NCBI GenBank assembly: GCA_015064425.1
Contig: SVSF01000111.1
Coordinates: 1-5,366 of the forward strand
DNA length: 5,366 nucleotides
DNA from: Oscillospiraceae bacterium
GTDB lineage: Bacteria; Bacillota_A; Clostridia; Oscillospirales; CAG-272
Direction: 5' to 3'
Shown: piece after piece, positions 4,471 through 5,366 of the stretch
Position numbering within the stretch: position 1 is the stretch's first letter
How the letters are laid out: every line of letters starts with the position of its first letter
Made by a program: the position numbers and the translations under genes
Notes under the pieces: generated by a model
The model's database searches: none
Seen by the model: the letters and a program-made list of their open reading frames with translations, nothing else
What the model was told of the DNA's origin: nothing

Positions 4471-5366
4471 ATGGATTACAACTATTTAGCAAAGCTTCTT
4501 TTCCCCGAAGTTACCAAGACACCGGAAGAGGTCGACGCGGAATTTCCCGCAAGAGAGCTCCCAGAAGGTGCTATTGTTTCAAGAATGGCTCCAAGCCCTA
4601 CCGGTTTCGTTCATCTCGGAAACCTTGTTCAGGGGATAACATCAGAAAGAATGTCACATCAGTCGGGAGGAGTGTTCTTTTTAAGAGTTGAAGATACCGA
4701 TGCCAAAAGAGAGGTACCCGGTGCGGTTGAAGTACTCATCAAGTCTCTCAAGCATTATAATATCGAATTCGATGAAGGTGCTACCATTGACGGAGACGCA
4801 GGAAACTACGGTCCCTACCGTCAGCGTCAGCGTAAGGATATATATCACGTTTATGCAAAGCATCTCGTAGAAGAAGGAAAGGCTTACCCCTGCTTCTGTA
4901 CAGAGGAAGAACTTGCAGACATTCATGCAAAGCAGGAAGAACTTAAGGAAAACTACGGATATTACGGCAAATATGCCAAGTGGCGCGACAGAGATATTGA
5001 GGATATCGAAAAAATGCTCAAGAGCGATGCTCCATGGGTATTGAGATTCCGTTCAACGGGAAGCCTTGAAAATAAAATAAAATTCACAGACCTTATAAAA
5101 GGAAATCTTGAGCTTACCGAAAACGATATTGATCACGTACTTTTGAAGAGTGACGGAATTCCCACCTACCACTTTGCACATGCGGTTGACGATCATCTTA
5201 TGCACACGACACACGTTGTAAGAGGAGACGAATGGCTTTCCACGCTTCCCTTCCATCTGCAGCTTTTCTCTGCTCTCGGCTACAGAGCTCCTAAGTATTG
5301 CCACATAGGTCCTCTTATGAAGATGGACGGAGATTCCAAGAGAAAGCTCTCCAAGCGTAAAGACCC
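4471..5366 (+). CDS. gltX: Glutamate--tRNA ligase, 5' part
   Basis: An open frame of 298 codons plus two bases runs off the right edge without a stop. It is a class I aminoacyl-tRNA synthetase that charges tRNA(Glu) with glutamate in the cytoplasm. The Rossmann-fold signature is APSPTGFVHLGN (40-51), in which HLGN is the HIGH motif, followed by LRVEDTD (71-77), GPYRQRQR (114-121), LLKSDGIPTYHFAHAVDDHLM (from 225), RGDEW (251-255) and KLSKRKD (292-298), the KMSKS-loop equivalent. About 39 residues precede the APSPTG motif, against roughly 5-10 in E. coli GltX; this extension is a feature I associate with clostridial GluRS. CFC (141-143) keeps two cysteines of the E. coli-type zinc site, but the later cysteine position reads YAKWRD (178-183), so the site looks incomplete. 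Whether it also charges tRNA(Gln) (non-discriminating type) needs the missing anticodon-binding half. Full length should be around 550 residues. Confidence 0.95.
   Translation, partial: MDYNYLAKLLFPEVTKTPEEVDAEFPARELPEGAIVSRMAPSPTGFVHLGNLVQGITSERMSHQSGGVFFLRVEDTDAKREVPGAVEVLIKSLKHYNIEFDEGATIDGDAGNYGPYRQRQRKDIYHVYAKHLVEEGKAYPCFCTEEELADIHAKQEELKENYGYYGKYAKWRDRDIEDIEKMLKSDAPWVLRFRSTGSLENKIKFTDLIKGNLELTENDIDHVLLKSDGIPTYHFAHAVDDHLMHTTHVVRGDEWLSTLPFHLQLFSALGYRAPKYCHIGPLMKMDGDSKRKLSKRKD

Overview
The window looks like a chromosomal piece of an anaerobic, low-to-moderate GC Firmicute, most likely a member of the Clostridia. The evidence is AGGAGG-type ribosome binding sites, strong AT-rich sigma-A-like promoters, a THI-box (TPP) riboswitch that works by transcription termination in front of thiT, and a glutamyl-tRNA synthetase with the N-terminal extension and KLSKRKD loop seen in clostridial enzymes. 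Genus or family cannot be fixed from the sequence alone. I see no mobile element, CRISPR array, rRNA or tRNA.

Layout from left to right: (1) 1-253, minus strand, the N-terminal 84 codons of a probable ABC exporter subunit, with its promoter in the 254-385 gap. (2) 386-1702, plus strand, an AGCS-family sodium:alanine/glycine symporter. (3) 1674-2861, minus strand, homoserine dehydrogenase (hom), convergent with the symporter and overlapping it by 29 bp. (4) 2969-3538, minus strand, thiT, the thiamine-binding S component of an ECF transporter. (5) 3539-3842, a regulatory gap carrying the thiT promoter, TPP aptamer, antiterminator and terminator, and two divergent plus-strand promoters. (6) 3843-4460, plus strand, a metallo-beta-lactamase-fold hydrolase of the glyoxalase II-like group. 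(7) 4471-5366, plus strand, the first 298 codons of gltX, running off the right edge; it follows the hydrolase after only 10 bp, so the two probably form an operon.

These are mostly housekeeping genes: amino acid uptake, the aspartate pathway, thiamine salvage, thiol/aldehyde detoxification and tRNA charging. They do not form one pathway. I found no new multi-gene system. The interesting signals are regulatory. The thiT leader can be read as a full TPP switch in which a 7-bp antiterminator pairing is explicit. The best terminator candidate for hom lies inside the coding region of the opposing symporter gene. A second hairpin, behind thiT, has its T-tract on the strand opposite to both flanking genes. 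The hom start region carries an (AT)8 tract exactly where transcription should begin.
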